A DNA stretch of 64,000 nt, taken from NCBI GenBank assembly GCA_038087015.1, contig JASBNA010000057.1, positions 226,130 through 290,129 of the forward strand. The letters are read 5' to 3'. The position numbers were made by a program, and so were the translations under genes. Shown in pieces: positions 12,416 to 25,381 of the stretch (within the stretch, counting starts at the first letter, position 1; each line of letters opens with the position of its first letter). This DNA comes from Cerrena zonata. Lineage: Eukaryota; Basidiomycota; Agaricomycetes; Polyporales; Cerrenaceae. Below the pieces are notes generated by a model, which had not been told where the DNA came from, searched no databases, and saw only the letters and a program-made list of their open reading frames with translations.

Positions 12416-14230
12416 ATGGCCACCAGTATTCGTATGTCCAGATCACCTGTTCCTCATATGCCTCTCTTGTACTGAACAACCCTAAAGCGACTTTTCCTCC
12501 TATTGGCTTCCCCACGACGACGTCGGCTCCCTCCACGTACGCTTCCATACTTTGTGCTTGCCCAACGTCGACACTAACCAATCATGTCCTCTAGCTCGTC
12601 TCCAGTTACAACACCTGTTCCTTCTACCTCACCCTCTAGCACTGAAGACCCTACGACTACACCGACTTCGTCTACCGAGACCACTTCCTCCACCGTCCCC
12701 ACAACCTCGGCGACCTCCGAATCCTCCAGCTCTAGCTCCAGCGTATCAGAAACCGCTACCTCTTCTTCTGAAACCCCTACCAGTACCTCCACTTCCAGCT
12801 CGATCACAGCTCCCCCGACCTCGTCAACCTCTTCCGTTAGTAGTACGCAGAGCGCATCCTTTAGCCTTTCCCAATCTACGTCTGGAACTCAAGTGGTCAC
12901 CGTCACCGTTCGCGCCTCCACAACTCCAACTTCCAGTGTCACTGGAACTGCAAATCAGGACAATGCAACATCCAAAGGGTAAGCATCTTCTAAATCCACC
13001 TTGTTTCCCTCTTGTGTACTGGTTATATCCGTACATGATCGATCGTTTATCCATGTACACTCCGTCACCGCCCACAATTCACTCATCACATTCCCAATTC
13101 TAGATTCTTTGGAAACAAAGGCGCTGTTGCAGGTGTCTTTACCGTTGTCGGTTTAATAGGTCTCGTTCTTCTATTCGCTATCATCACAAATGCTATCCGT
13201 CGACGAAAAGCCAAAAAGTTCGATAAAGAAGTCGAAGAGGCTGCTGCCGAAGCTTCTGCAACTGCCCATGTCCCACACTTTGACGATCTGGATGATAATC
13301 ATTACGGTTATGCCGATCCCCAGGCCCAGAGCATCTACACCGGATACTCTGGAGATAGTCACGGCACCTACGGCCAGCAACCTATGGCGATTCCTGAAGC
13401 TTACAACATGAGTGAGATGCGCTCCTTTGACCCCTACACGAACGCTGGTGTCGGTAGCGGTGCTGCAGGTGTAGGAGCTGCCGGTGTTAATCGTTCAAAG
13501 AGTGTCACCGCTCCTTACAACGCATTCGCCGGCCCTGTTAGCGATCCCTACGCACCCATGCCTCCGTCCCAAGCCATGTACGATACACCACCCCTTACTC
13601 CCGGTCAGAGTCTCCGATATAGACAACGCAACGCCGGAAGTGGAAACGAGCTCGACTTGCTCGACGCCGCAGGTATTGGAGCGGGTGCAGCCGGCTTGGC
13701 TCGTGGTCCATCGCAGCAAAACCCCTCGACGACGACTTCGCCTTCACCTCCTCCCGCCGACTTGGCCAGAAATAAGAGTCTTGGTGCGCAGACTCTTGGG
13801 AGCTCGTCTGGTTCGGGCGAAAACGAACAGTACAACGGAGGGTACTTCCCGAACCCTTATCCCCAACCGCAGCCTCAGCAATCGCAGCAGTACCTCAATA
13901 CTCCGTCTCGCCCCATAGCTGATGTAGATCCATATGACGGGATTGATGCTTCACCAATAGAATTGTCGAACCCTCACTCGCCCTCTGCTCAGCCACATTC
14001 ATCCGATCCACGACCGATGTCTGGGAATTATAGCTCCCCAGATGAGAGTGATCATGATGATGGGAATGGTGGTTATCCATTCCATGATGGCGGGGATAGT
14101 CGTGCGAGTCTGAGGGATGAAGAGGAGTACGGGTATGGTTCTGGTCAGCGGGTCTTGAAGGTACGTATCTTCGATGTCTACGAAATGCGATCGTCATTAC
14201 TAACATTCTATTCAGGTCGCCAATGAGTGA
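12416..14230 (+). CDS. Ser/Thr-rich single-pass membrane protein
   Basis: Five exons fit canonical splice sites and keep frame: 12416-12431, 12488-12536, 12595-12978, 13104-14160, 14216-14230 (stop TGA). Residues up to about 150 are nearly all Ser, Thr and Pro, a mucin-like segment likely to be O-mannosylated outside the cell. One hydrophobic helix follows (AVAGVFTVVGLIGLVLLFAI, about 13120-13185) and then the basic stop-transfer IRRRRAKK. The remaining 340 or so residues are a cytoplasmic tail rich in Gly, Pro, Gln and Ser. No classical signal peptide is visible; the transmembrane helix may act as a reverse signal anchor. The layout resembles fungal cell-wall sensors (Wsc/Mid2/Msb2 type), but I see no WSC cysteine domain, so a sensor role is inference only. 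Confidence 0.75.
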
Positions 14231-15312
14231 TGCACGTTGCAATCCACACTCAAGCCTTTGCCCGATAGGCTTTGTATACTTACATTTTATCTTGACATCT
14301 TTCTCCGGCTTGTTCCTGCTGGTTGTAGACTACACGACGTTGTGATTCACTCGCTGCTGTAACTGTTCTGGTACAACAACCACTCATTGTCATCGGCCTC
14401 TGTACACATCGTTACTCGAACGCCTATGCGCTCTGTTACCCGTTCTCATCCCCTTTTCGTCACGCTTTCTCCTCTGATGTCTCTTTCTTTGTTGCACTGA
14501 ACTTTTTTTTGTCTCGTTTCTCTCTCTTTTTGTCGCTCTTTTTTCTGAGGCTGCTGTTGCTGCCCTACTATCTTCTTTGACTTTTTTTCATTCTTTGTGT
14601 GTCGTAGTTTTAAGTATTATTGATATTTGTTTGTCGTAGCGTGTGGAATTTGATTGTTTACTAATCTATGCTATCTGTTACGAGTAGCCAATTGTTATTG
14701 GTAGGTTATTGTGCTCCCTATCTTGTCTTTTCAATGTTGACCTTGATGTTCCTCGGAACATTTTGTTGGAGCCATGATATTGGGCATTTATGTTAGTGTC
14801 AGTGGTAAGTCATAGTAGTATGCAGGGGGCGTCCAATCTCCGCTTTTGTCAGACTCGGAAATGCCTGCAACTTTGATTGTTGTGATTCCTTGCTGTATAT
14901 AACTTACTACTTGCTCCCGATACCATATCCGTCCTTTGTATACTGTACTTTTTCGACCAAAGAGGATTGCCCTGTGATATGTGACATGGTTTATCTGCAT
15001 TGTGAAACAAGATGAACCCTTAGTGTGATACACCTGGACAATAGGTAAAAGTTTGGATAATTAGCAGCAAAATTTAGATTGTAGGCTATAAAAGTCAATG
15101 CTTTATGAGAAGATTTGTATGTTACAAGCTGAAAAGTCAATTTATTATGATATTTTACCATTGTTGCTACATCAGGAAAAACCTACCTGTCTAATTAGAA
15201 AATATTTTACCTAAATATTGCTAGCTAGACCTAATCTGCACTAACTATATACCCCTACCATAGTTGAAAAATGGTCTGCTCTAGCTACTCCTAGATTATT
15301 GCTAAGGAGTTC
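14231..15312. other. 3' UTR and intergenic
   Basis: T-rich sequence after the membrane-protein gene, then AT-rich DNA. An 81-codon minus-strand frame at 14788-15033 has no features. No gene supported. Confidence 0.5.
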
Positions 15313-15314
15313 TA

Positions 15315-15868
15315 CAGCTGATTCAGAAAATGATGGCACCATGTCAATTTTTTTTTGCTATTTTTGGGCACCCTGCCACAATTGCAGCCACACATATTCT
15401 CGATGAATATATAATGTATTCAGACATATCCCTGTCTTGAAAATGGCTTGATTACGGGTCTGAATGAATGATAGTGCTGTACTTCATCAAGAATGGACAC
15501 CCTGGTCTCCCCAAAAATACATAACATAGGAATGTTTTCTTATCTATGTGTAATGACCTATTTGGGAAGACGTGCATGTGATTACCATATAAGGAGTAAG
15601 CTACTCTCCGCCGTTTTCAACACTTTACTAGAATCACCCCAGACGGTGGCAGTGGTCAATATCTCTCTTATATTTATCACTAGTATACATCACATAGAGA
15701 AATAATGCCACACTGAGGCAGATACTATCACTCAACAATGTATAAACCTAAGAATTTCGAGTCCCATCTTCAGCCCCTTCCAGCCACCGGCAGCCACAAT
15801 CTCAGCATTTACCGACCCAAGTGGGAAAAAAATTCCTGATGCAGTGCTATCATTTTCTGAATCAGCTG
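15315..15868. mobile_element. MITE-like non-autonomous DNA transposon
   Basis: About 26-bp terminal inverted repeats: left arm at 15315-15340 begins CAGCTGATTCAGAAAATGAT; the right arm at 15843-15868 is its reverse complement at about 23 of 26 positions. Each end is followed by TA (15313-15314 and 15869-15870), which fits a TA target-site duplication as in Tc1/mariner-type elements. The 554-bp body has no coding potential, so it would need a transposase supplied in trans. Family not recognised. Confidence 0.65.
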
Positions 15869-15870
15869 TA

Positions 15871-16936
15871 ATGTAATGCTATCTAAACCCTACCATTATA
15901 CCAGATTTCCCTAGCTAATGCCTAGCTAGCTTCTTACATGTCCCTTCCCAGACCTATTTCATGATCTAATTATGTCTAGTCTATTACTAGCTAGGGGATA
16001 TAAAGCTAACTCCAGTTCTCATTTATTTGGTTTCTTACAATCTGAATAGACTAGCTATGCTCAACATTAAGCCAACAGGTCTATTAAACTCAAGCTGATC
16101 ATAATTTGTACAAGATATATACCACTCAAACAAGAGGCCAGATATTGAAAATCAAGGAACTTAGCAAGGGATAAAGATTGGTAAGCAAAAAGAGTAAACT
16201 ATTAAAAAAAATACAAAAAATAAAGACAAGTACTATATAAGATACTAAGAAAAAGAGCTACATAGTCCAAGACAGCAAAGGTAGCAGAGATTAAGATAGA
16301 GTATTCAAGCAAAGATTTCAAACTAATCTAAATATAAGTAATGCATCAAATATTGAGAGTTAGAAGTAACTGACTTATCTAGTCTTTCACCTCTTCCACC
16401 TCCTCATCTACCTCCTCTTTTTCAGAGGCAGAGGTCCCTGAATCTTGAGGCATATTTCTAATATTAAGTACTTCCCTATACTCTGTCCTTGCAGCTGCAG
16501 CAACTTGGTAGATTTAGCCATTGCTATAAAGAAACAGACTAGTTATTGCAACTATTGAGAGATTAGTACTCACCTAGCCTGATAAAAAATCTGAGATATC
16601 ATATAATGATAACCTTGAGAGTTATCAGCCCTCATACTCTTGAGAAGTTTAATATATCATTTGTAGACAAGATTAGCAGTAGCTAAATTAAAAGGTCTGG
16701 GATCATAAACTCCTGTTTCTCAGTCAGAAAGAATGACCTTAATCTTAAGACAAATACAAGTTAGCAATTATATATTCAATAAAATAATAAACATACTATA
16801 GTTCAAATCAAAACTATTATAGATTCTGTTACTTCTAAAGTATACTTGTCTCTACCCCTTCTGACTTTGAAGTCATGGTAGTAGTTGGAGATGAAGGACT
16901 TGAGATCTATAAAGAAAACTGAGAAAATACTTATAT
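15871..16936. other. AT-rich spacer, no gene seen
   Basis: Very AT-rich, A-rich on the plus strand toward the right, with no open frame worth reporting. It leads straight into the left end of the first large element. Confidence 0.5.
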
Positions 16937-17481
16937 ATTTTATAAAGTTCACTTGGTTGAGGAAATATTAGAATAGTTGAAGCTATTGCAAAGGTCAAAT
17001 TGAAGATTTGAGACAGAAATAGACAACTGAAACTTATTATTTTGATATTAGTAAGTGACATTGACAGAGAAATGACAAATCAATGAGAAGATACAAGGTA
17101 TACAATACCTATGAATAAGTAGTCACAGTGAGAAATATATAGAAAACTTGCTTTGGACTTTGAGAGTGGTGCAGAAAAAATGAAATTGAAACAGTGAGTA
17201 TGTTTGATATTTTGATTGAATGGAAGAGTTGGAGACAGTACAGACATTCTATAATAACAAAAGTAGTAAGGTAACAGTAGATACACAGGTTGAAGACAGA
17301 GAAAAGAAAGTAACAGAGAAAAGTTACTATTTTAGGGAAACAGTGAGTATGACATCTGTAATAGTGTCAAAAAAAAAGATAAAATGAGGAGAGTTATTAG
17401 AATGGAGAGAGATGATGGGAGAGAAGTCACATGAGCTAGAAGGTGGTGCCCTAATTACTGGAGTAATGATAGACACTGGCA

Positions 17482-17546
17482 CAGCTTGAACCTAGGGCTC
17501 TGCCACGCCTCCATACACAAATTAACATGTTTAATTAACTGAGTTA
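17482..17546 (-). other. tRNA-like pol III boxes in TIR (copy 1, decayed)
   Basis: Counterpart of the tRNA-like sequence in the copy 2 inverted repeats. On the minus strand an A-box-like sequence (17535-17546) and a B-box-like sequence (17482-17492) are still visible but have lost bases through C-to-T changes. Not a functional tRNA gene. Confidence 0.45.
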
Positions 17547-18011
17547 TGCACACTTGCTATATTTCAGTGGTATCTGTCTCATATACTCTTTCTTAGATAA
17601 GATAAGACACATGTGCCTTCCTCTCCTTATCTTTCCTCTGATACTTTTCATCTTGGGTGATTATTTACACAGTTATTTGTTGATTTAATCATGCATTTCT
17701 TTCAACACTGTTTGAAAAATTGTTCATGCTGTTCCATACGTATTGTACACAAGTCATAAGGGGAGGCATATGCGGCAACCAAAAGACGATACGAGGAGTA
17801 CATAGTCGGCAAGAAAAAAAACAATGCCCAAGTGTCTGCAGGTCAAAAAATAAATTGACATCAACTCAGCTAAGTCAGTGTCTAGGCAAGAAAGCATCTA
17901 CAAAAACAAATCAAAGTCTGCAAAAACTAAACCAAATCAAAGTCTGTGCAAGAAAACATTTACAAAAACAAGTCCACATGCATAGTCCTACGAGTAAAAT
18001 TCAACCCCCAC

Positions 18012-20695
18012 CTAGTCGACTTCCAATGCCCTCATCAGCTTTGCAGTTTCCGGCTTATGCCACCGGAGACTCGTTCGCCATTCACTAGACCTTAGTGGCT
18101 GCACACCCCCTGTGAGAATCTTCAACAGGTGTTTCTGGAACCAGGTTTCACATTCCCTGGTCCAGTAACCTGTATTGAGGCCACAGGTTGACCATACGGT
18201 GGGCAACGGCCACCAAGATCGCAGCATGGTCTGGTTTTTGATGTCTAAAATACAATGTTAGCAATGTAAATAGAAAATGAGAGTGCTGTGGACTCACCGG
18301 TTTGGTCTGTATAGACTCTGCAGATGACATCGATCTCGTCGTCGGTGAGGATATTCTCCATAAACCTTCCAACTGGCAGCTGAAATGAGAAAGCATTGGA
18401 AATGTGCTCATTGAGTCCACCTGCGACTGAGCTGGGAGGTTGAGCTCCGACCTCAAATGACTCCAAAGCAAGGCGCCAGATAATTCCACCTTGACGAAGA
18501 GCAGTCTTGGCCAGGGGAAGATGTCTAAACAAATTGAGCCTCTGGTTGATGTAGGCCAGGTAGTCGCTTGCTGAGTAGACGAAGTTGGCGGGTCGCATTG
18601 TTGTCGAAAGAGGCGGGATAATGGGAATACGACGAGGGACCTTCTGGTCAGACCAGACAAGCATGAATGGGATACCGCGTCTCGTCATTTCCTTACCGAT
18701 CTCCTCAAGCGATGGCCCCCATTGCTCCCTAAATACCTGTTTGTAGGTGATGACGGAGTTGACGCCAATGTAGGGTTCGCCGTTCCGGTATTCATGGGGA
18801 AAAATAAACCAGATCTTGCGGTCGGCGTCACCATCTCTGCGAACAGGCTGGCCTCTTGTTATTGGAGGCTTCGGGATGACTTGGACAGGATTGGGTGGCA
18901 CAAAGAGACCCCGATTCACCTTCCTGACAAATACCTTGGTGGAAAATAGAATATCAGACAGCTTGGGGGTGACGATGTCGATATTCGTATTGTTCAAGCA
19001 CAAGATGTATGCAAATGCGCATACAACTTCGCTGAACTCAGCTGTCAGAGTCACCATCTCATCTTCTGACCGCTCAACAAAGGGGGTCAGGGCATCCTTG
19101 AGAGTGTAAGTCAAAGGAGCCTGCTCGTGGGGTTCAAGAGAAACAAACTGTTGAAGCCCGTATCGCCCTTGAAGAGTGGTTTGCAGGTTGGGGAGGTTAT
19201 GAATAGTCCACGCGAGTTGGAATTGGTTGTCGATGAGGACACCTTCAGCAGCTGGCTGAGTAAAGGTGAGTGCATTGTCAGGTGCGAGGCCTTCGGGGGG
19301 GTCGTAGTGGCCGATATCAAAAGCAGGACCCAAAGGTTGCATGCCATGATAGGTCTCGTCTTCCTCGTCGTTGTCGTCATCGTAAGCATTGAGCCCTGCA
19401 AGCGGCACCGCAGTGGGATCCAAGTCCTTGCAGAGATCGAAGCAGTCATCCCAAGCATTGTAGATGACTTGGCCGCCTGCAAAGCTATTAAAGACGTCGT
19501 CGGCGTCGGCCTCATGGATAATGGTGCGGAAATGATAGGGGGGGTAAGGGACCGGTTGCCACTCGTAGACGTTTGACCTGAGTCGGAGCCATGTACCGAG
19601 ATTTGAAGTGTGTGATTGAGTTCTATTCTGTCTCCTCTGGAGAGCAGAAGGTGGTTCATTCCAAGCCATTTTCTCCTGTGAGTCATGGCGCCGTTGGAGA
19701 AATTCGTGAATGGTTTCTGAGGGTTGCTGCTTGGAGAGTGCGTCAAACTTGACGTCACAGATGTCGTTGAATTGGACATATTTCTTGGTCACCTGCAGCC
19801 TTTGGATATCGCTAGGCCTTGGGAGGAGGACGTTCGCCAGTTGGTATGGATGACATTTGAACATGTTTTCTGTATGGTAAAAGTACCAGATAGGTACATT
19901 AGCGAACTCGAACATGTAGGACATGTTCCCTGCACAGAATGACCATTCGATGGCCATGTCGATAATCATCCCTTGGCGAACTGTAGTTCCTGAGAAGTCG
20001 GTAAAAAAGGGCGAGCGTCGCAAGGCATCGACTAAGTAGCGGGGAATATTGTAATCGGCAAGGGCCTTGATCCAGTTCTGGGTGTCAGGGTTGGGTTTAT
20101 TGTGGTCAATTTTAGCGAGAAACATGGTAACCTAGCATGCCATCGCTAAGAATTCACGCCGAGCTGCAAATATTCTGCCAGCAGCATCTCCTCTTGTTTC
20201 TGCGGGCTCCTGATATCCAATGTGGTTTGGTCTTCTAGGCGGCTTGCAAAGCAGGGGCATCCATTGCTCCCTGCCACGCTTGAGGGCCATGTACAGGTGG
20301 TGTAGATGGTTCTCGAGCTCTGTCCACTGTTTAACGTATGATTCCTGAAGGCGATATCCGCCTGGGACTTTCTCGATAATGGGCTGATATCGCCCCCTTG
20401 ATCCGATCCTGAACGCGTCACTGAGGCAGTGGAGGATAGGATCCGCATTCAGGTTTAGATTGCGGGGGAGGAATGAAAGATAAAAATAATCGTCCCGGCC
20501 CTACCAGATAGGCAAGAAGAAATGGTATCCGGGGTTGACGTCCGGAATATACGACCACAAAGCGTGATGCATAGACCAGTCCTCTCGAACATGGCTGTAG
20601 TTGTCGCTGTTGAATGGGTATGGACAGGGGGCATTCCACCTTGTCACCTGGAGGCCTAATTCGGTAAGGAAATGCTGACGTTGTAAGTTAGCCAT
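18012..20695 (-). pseudogene. Element gene A, copy 1 (two premature stops)
   Basis: Same gene as 29172-31855 minus and almost identical to it, starting at an ATG at 20693-20695. Two Trp codons have become TAG: plus-strand CTA at 20501-20503 and at 20132-20134, where copy 2 has CCA. This leaves a 64-codon start and a 626-codon downstream frame (18245-20125). The C-terminal exon (18012-18244) is kept. Both mutations are C-to-T on the plus strand. Translation would stop early, so the copy should not make gene A protein. Confidence 0.85.
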
Positions 20696-21040
20696 TGCAA
20701 TGTCTGTAAAATTAGAATATTAAAGGTGGGAGGTGTAAATTTTAGCAACGTAGGACATACTTGGAGAGTTGCCGAGGGGTAAGGGGGAGGGGTGGGCAGA
20801 GTTTACGCAGGCACGAGATATGGAGTCTATTGAATAATTGATAAAGTGAGAATAAAGAAAGGGAAATGAAAAAAAGAAATACGTACGGAGCTTTGCTTTA
20901 AAGACGGCTAGGAGAACTGAGAACGACCTGGAGAATGAGCAAGGCTAAGTGAGATTAAAGAAAGAAAAAAGAAAAAAGAAAGAACATACGGATGTTTGTT
21001 TCAGCGACAGCAAGGGCGACTGAATACGACAATGGAAGGC

Positions 21041-21480
21041 GACCGAGGTAACGGGTCCAACGACCAGCTTGAGGAAAGGAAACTGACAATGATAGGGCAA
21101 GGAATGTCCTCAGGCTATCAATGCCAGCGACCGGGGAATACGAGAAGACAACCGGGGACGAGGAGGAGAAAACGACGAGGGATGACCGAGAGGAAACGAC
21201 CGAGGTAACGGGTCCAACGACTAGCTTGAGGAAAGGAAACTGACAATGATAGGGCAAGGAATGTCCTCAGGCTATCAATGCCAGCGACCGGGGAATACGA
21301 GGAGAAAACGCGAGGGGAGGAGGAGAAAACGACGAGGGATGACCGAGAGGAAACGACCGAGGTAACGGGTCCGACGACCAGCTTGAGGATAGGAAACTGA
21401 CAATGATAGGGCAAGGAATGTCCTCAGGCTATCAATGCCAGCGACCGGGGAATACGAGGAGAAAACGCGAGGGGAGGCGG
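21041..21480. repeat. 157-bp tandem repeats upstream of gene A, copy 1
   Basis: Three units starting at 21041, 21198 and 21355 (157-bp spacing), the last partial. Each contains CGAGGTAACGGGTCC, then GACAATGATAGGGCAAGG, then GCCAGCGACCGGGGAATACG. They lie 350-780 bp upstream of the gene A start on the side facing gene B, so they may be promoter or transposase-binding repeats. Confidence 0.7.
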
Positions 21481-21954
21481 CCGAGAGAGAAGACGAGGTG
21501 AGAGGTAAGAAGACGAGGGTAGCGGTGAAATGGCGGCGGCGGCGAAATCGAGGAAGTCAGCGGCGAAATTGAGGAGAAAAATAACGGAAGGAAGATCCTT
21601 CAGTTACCAGGGGGGCAGTGGAAGAGACGATAACAGAAGGAAGATCCTTCGGTTACCGGTGGAGGTAGAGGTGGTGGTGGTGGTGGATGGAAAGAAAGAG
21701 CAAGATGGACGCAAGCGCGAGCCCGGTCCGAGTCCCCGATCACGATTGTGATCGATGTCAAAACGCAAATCCCGGGCCGGTCCGAGGAACGCAAATCTCG
21801 GAATCTTCCGAGAAGCGCAAATCTCGGAACATTCCGAGATCTGAATCGCGTTTTGATCCTTCGATCGAGGACTTAACGCTTTCTTCTTTCTCTCCACCAC
21901 CACCACCACCGTCCGTTGCCCGAGGTTCTACCTCGTGCAATGGGTCGATGGTCT

Positions 21955-23470
21955 CTGTAGTCGACGTTCCTAACGCTGCCTATACTGCTCGCTGTCGTTG
22001 GACTTGCTCTTCTCGCCGTCGGTGGACTCATTCTTGCTCTCGTTCTTGCTCCTCTCGTTCTCGGTGGACTCAGTGTAGTCGGCGTTTCTAACGCTGCCTA
22101 TTCTTCTTGTTCTTCTCGATCTCTCTCTCGCTCGACTCTCTCGTTTCTCTCTCTCGTCCCTCTCGTTTCTCCCTCTCGTCCCTCTCGTTTCTCTCTCTCG
22201 CTCCTCTCGTTCTCGGTGGACTCGACGTAGTCGGTGTTTATAACGCTGCCTATTCTTCTTGTTCTTCTCGATCTCTCTCTCGCTCGACTCTCTCGCTCGA
22301 CTCTCTCGTTTCTCTCTCTCGTCCCTCTCGTTCCTCTCGCTCGTCCCTCTCATTCCTCTCTCGTCCCTCTCGTTCTCGGTGGACTCGACGTAGTCGGTGT
22401 TTATAACACCTGCTATTATTCTCATTTCTCTCGTCCTCAATCTTCTCGATCTCGGTGGACTCGACATAGTCAGCATTTCTAACGCCTGCTATTCATCTTG
22501 CACTTGTTCGAATGTCCCTCGTTTGACTCTCTCGTTCCTCTCATTCCTCTCAATCTCTCCCTCGTTCGACATTCTCTCGCTCAACTTGACGTAGTAGGCG
22601 TTTCTAATGCCTGCTATTCTTCTTGCGGTCATTTGAATGTCCCTTGTCTCGTTCCTCTCAATCTCCCACCCATTCTCATTCTCGTTTCTTCTTGTAGTCG
22701 GTGTTTCTAATGCCTGCTATTCTTCTCATTCTTCTCGATCTCGGCCTCGTTTGACTCGTTCTCATTCTTGTTCCTCTCTATCTGCTCCTCGTTCTCATTC
22801 CTCTCGATCTCGGTGGACTCGACGTAGTAGGCGTTTCTAACGCCTACTATTCTACTCGATCTCGTTCAACTCTCTCTCATTCTCGCTCCTCTCGATCTCT
22901 CCCTGGTTTGACTTTCCCTCGCTCAACCTCAGTAGTAGGTGTTTCTAACACCTACTATTCTGCTCAATCTTATTCAATTTCATCTCACTGGACTCCGTTG
23001 TTGAGTGGTTTCCTGTAGTAGGCATTTCTAACACCTACTATTCTCCTCAATTCGGCTCAAGAGAACACCATGAGTTGACTAAACGCGATCAAACGCGTCG
23101 ATCAAACGCGTCGATCAAACGCGTCCCGGAACTCGGAGTTGCCACGTATCATTGCTTGAGGTCCTACCTCGCGTAATGCTGACATAAGGACGCTGGTTCA
23201 AAAAGAGAGGAGCATTGCTTCTCTCTTCCCTACATCCCTCTGTAGTTGACGTTTCTAACGTCCGCTATATTTGTGGTGTTCTCTGTGTAGCTAGCGTTTC
23301 TAACGCTTACTATTCTGCCGTCGTCGATAACTCTCGCATCCAAGGCCGTATCCGTCGTTCTCAAGACCGTTACCATCGTTCTCGAGACCGTATCCGTCGT
23401 TCTCAAGGCCATCCGCGTTGTTTGCCCTCCCCAATAGTCAGCGTTCCTAACGCTAACTACTGTTCGTCAC
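21955..23470. repeat. Hairpin repeat array between genes A and B, copy 1
   Basis: Pyrimidine-rich filler (CTCGTTCTCG, TCTCTCTCGTCC) alternates with about 13 small inverted repeats of the form N6-TTTCTAA-N6, such as GGCGTTTCTAACGCC. The longest, at 22825-22849, has 11-bp arms around a 3-base loop; others are at 22933-22957 and 23016-23040. Stems vary but often stay complementary (GGTG..CACC, GACG..CGTC, AGCG..CGCT). Three tandem CGATCAAACGCGT units lie at about 23087-23128. The array sits between two divergent genes. Confidence 0.8.
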
Positions 23471-23518
23471 CCTCCGTCTTCAACACCTCGTTATTCCTTT
23501 CATCAACGCGTCTATCCA

Positions 23519-25147
23519 ATGGGTACATGTCCAGAAACAAAGAGAAAGAGAATGGAACAGCGGCAGCGAGAGGCTATCTTAGCTAGATTAAGAGCACGAC
23601 GATTACATCTTGCACCTGGTACGTGTCGTTTATCTATCTTTGTATTTTATGTTCTTCGTGTATTGGTGGGGCGTGGTGTTTCGGTACGGCCCGTGGTCTC
23701 TTGACCACCACTGCATTTATCGCGGCGTTTGTCAGCGGACTTGCAATAGTGGTGGCTCAAGGGGCTCGGCAGCTATCGTTACTACTATTCTCTAACTCAC
23801 ATAACGTCGACTCGCCATTTTTTTTTTGGAGTATCTCTATAATATCGGATTGCAGCTAATGGTTGGTTTCTTCTTCTTTTCAGTCCCTATTCCCCGCGAA
23901 AGGCCTCAATACCTAAGAGACCCTGAAGACATGAGTTTGAATCCGAGAAAATACGGTCAAACGAGAGGTACGTTAAATTTATTTTATTACGATATTCCTA
24001 CCGATCTTAGTTTATGTTTTTTTAGAGAAAAAGGGGAAGAAGAGAACACGATCGGCAGCGAAACAATTAGAACGCCAGGAGAAATGGCAAGAGAAACTAG
24101 CCAAGAAGGGGCTCACTCTGCAGGATGCTCTCGACTTCAACACAGGTATGTACTCGCCTGATATTATTTAATGCTGGGTAACTAAAGTGATTCTGTTTTT
24201 TTTTATTTTGGTAGTCATCCATCGCATTCAGCACGACGCCCACTTGTACCTGACACGGCCAGGCAGGGACCAGGATACAGGGGCAGTTCTGACGGAGTGC
24301 CGGTTCCCAAATCTGGGGGTAACTGAGCTTCCATATGCGCCCGACACAGGACGGTTTCTGGTCCCCATGCCCAGCAATGTACATGGGCTGCCTGAGTACA
24401 TTGTCACCAGGCATGACAATGTCATCAACGCAGACACGCGGAGGATCCTGAAGGCGTCGTTCAAGGATTTTATGGATACTAAACCCACCGCTGGAGGAAA
24501 CCCTACACGCGAAGTCGCCCGCTCAGACACCAAGGTGTTCCCCACCTTCCATGTGGGCGGATGGTCCAAATACAGCAAAGATATATTCCTTACCGGGGAC
24601 TCTAAGAATCAAGACGCAGAGTCGACCAAGGCCCTCCACTCTCTCATGGGTACCTTAGGGAAACTGGTCATTCCCAAGGTAGAAAAAACCTTACGCTCCT
24701 TGCTGCCATCTCACTTTGAGACCACAGACAGGTATGTGCTCCTTATTTGTATGTTTCTGATAGGTTAACTAATTTTATTCCAGCGTCAGGAAACTGATCC
24801 AAGAAAAGTACCCCCAGATTTATGAAGCTGGCGATGGGGTGTTTGACTTCCACGGGCTGGGGAATGCTCTTGCATTCTGTTCTGGTTACTCAGACGGCAT
24901 GCATATCGACTTAGGGGACTCGAAGGAAACCGTCGCCGTCATTCTGGCTGCTGGAGAGGCCATAGTTCATTTTTGTATCCCCCAGCTTGATCTTAAAGTC
25001 CCTCTATACCCTGGACAGTGCCTGACGGTGTCTGCCCGCCTCCTCTCTCACTACGCCTACCTTTTTGAAGGCACAGGGGAGAGGCTTCTTTTCAATTTCT
25101 TCACCGACAAGGGTTCTGTGGCCAAGGCAAAACGCCATGCCTGCTAG
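23519..25147 (+). CDS. Element gene B, copy 1: 2OG-Fe(II) dioxygenase (TET/JBP-like)
   Basis: Same five-exon structure as the copy 2 gene at 35333-36959, with all donors and acceptors kept. The active-site pattern is intact: HID near 24905, distal His in LLSHYAY and Arg in GERLLFNFF near 25050-25095. It differs from copy 2 by a few amino-acid changes (for example Tyr for Cys in the central domain, Lys for Glu near the C-terminus). Unlike gene A in the same copy it has no premature stop, so it could still be expressed. Function as for copy 2. Confidence 0.75.
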
Positions 25148-25316
25148 TTAGTTTTCTTTTTTTTATCTCTTTATACATTTCTTATATGGCTCCAGTAGTT
25201 TACGATTCAATAAAATTAATGTGAGTTTCACTGAAAAAAAAGAGGGCGGGGATCTAAGTACCGGAGTACTGATGATCCCTGATCAATATGGTGCCTTTGA
25301 GTGATTGAACCCGGCC

Positions 25317-25381
25317 GGTATTCGAACCTCGCGCCCCAAGACTGACCTCCATACACATGAAGTGCTCAACCCATTAGACCA
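25317..25381 (-). other. tRNA-like pol III boxes between genes B and C, copy 1
   Basis: On the minus strand TGGTCTAATGGG (A-box-like, 25370-25381) and AGGTTCGAATACC (B-box-like, 25317-25329) are about 40 bases apart, as in tRNA genes. The arms do not pair well enough for a cloverleaf. This looks like a tRNA-derived (SINE-like) promoter relic, also present in copy 2. Confidence 0.5.

Noticed and set aside
12552..13103. 183-codon Pro/Leu/Arg-rich frame
   Set aside because: Shadow of the Ser/Thr-rich exon of the membrane protein in another frame; it crosses a clear intron.
19111..19779. Long minus-strand and plus-strand frames inside gene A of both copies (for example 222 and 149 codons)
   Set aside because: Alternate-frame shadows of the conserved gene A frame.
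22107..22840. Ser/Arg/Leu-rich open frames over the hairpin arrays of both copies
   Set aside because: Low-complexity read-through of CTCGTTCTCG filler in several frames and both strands.
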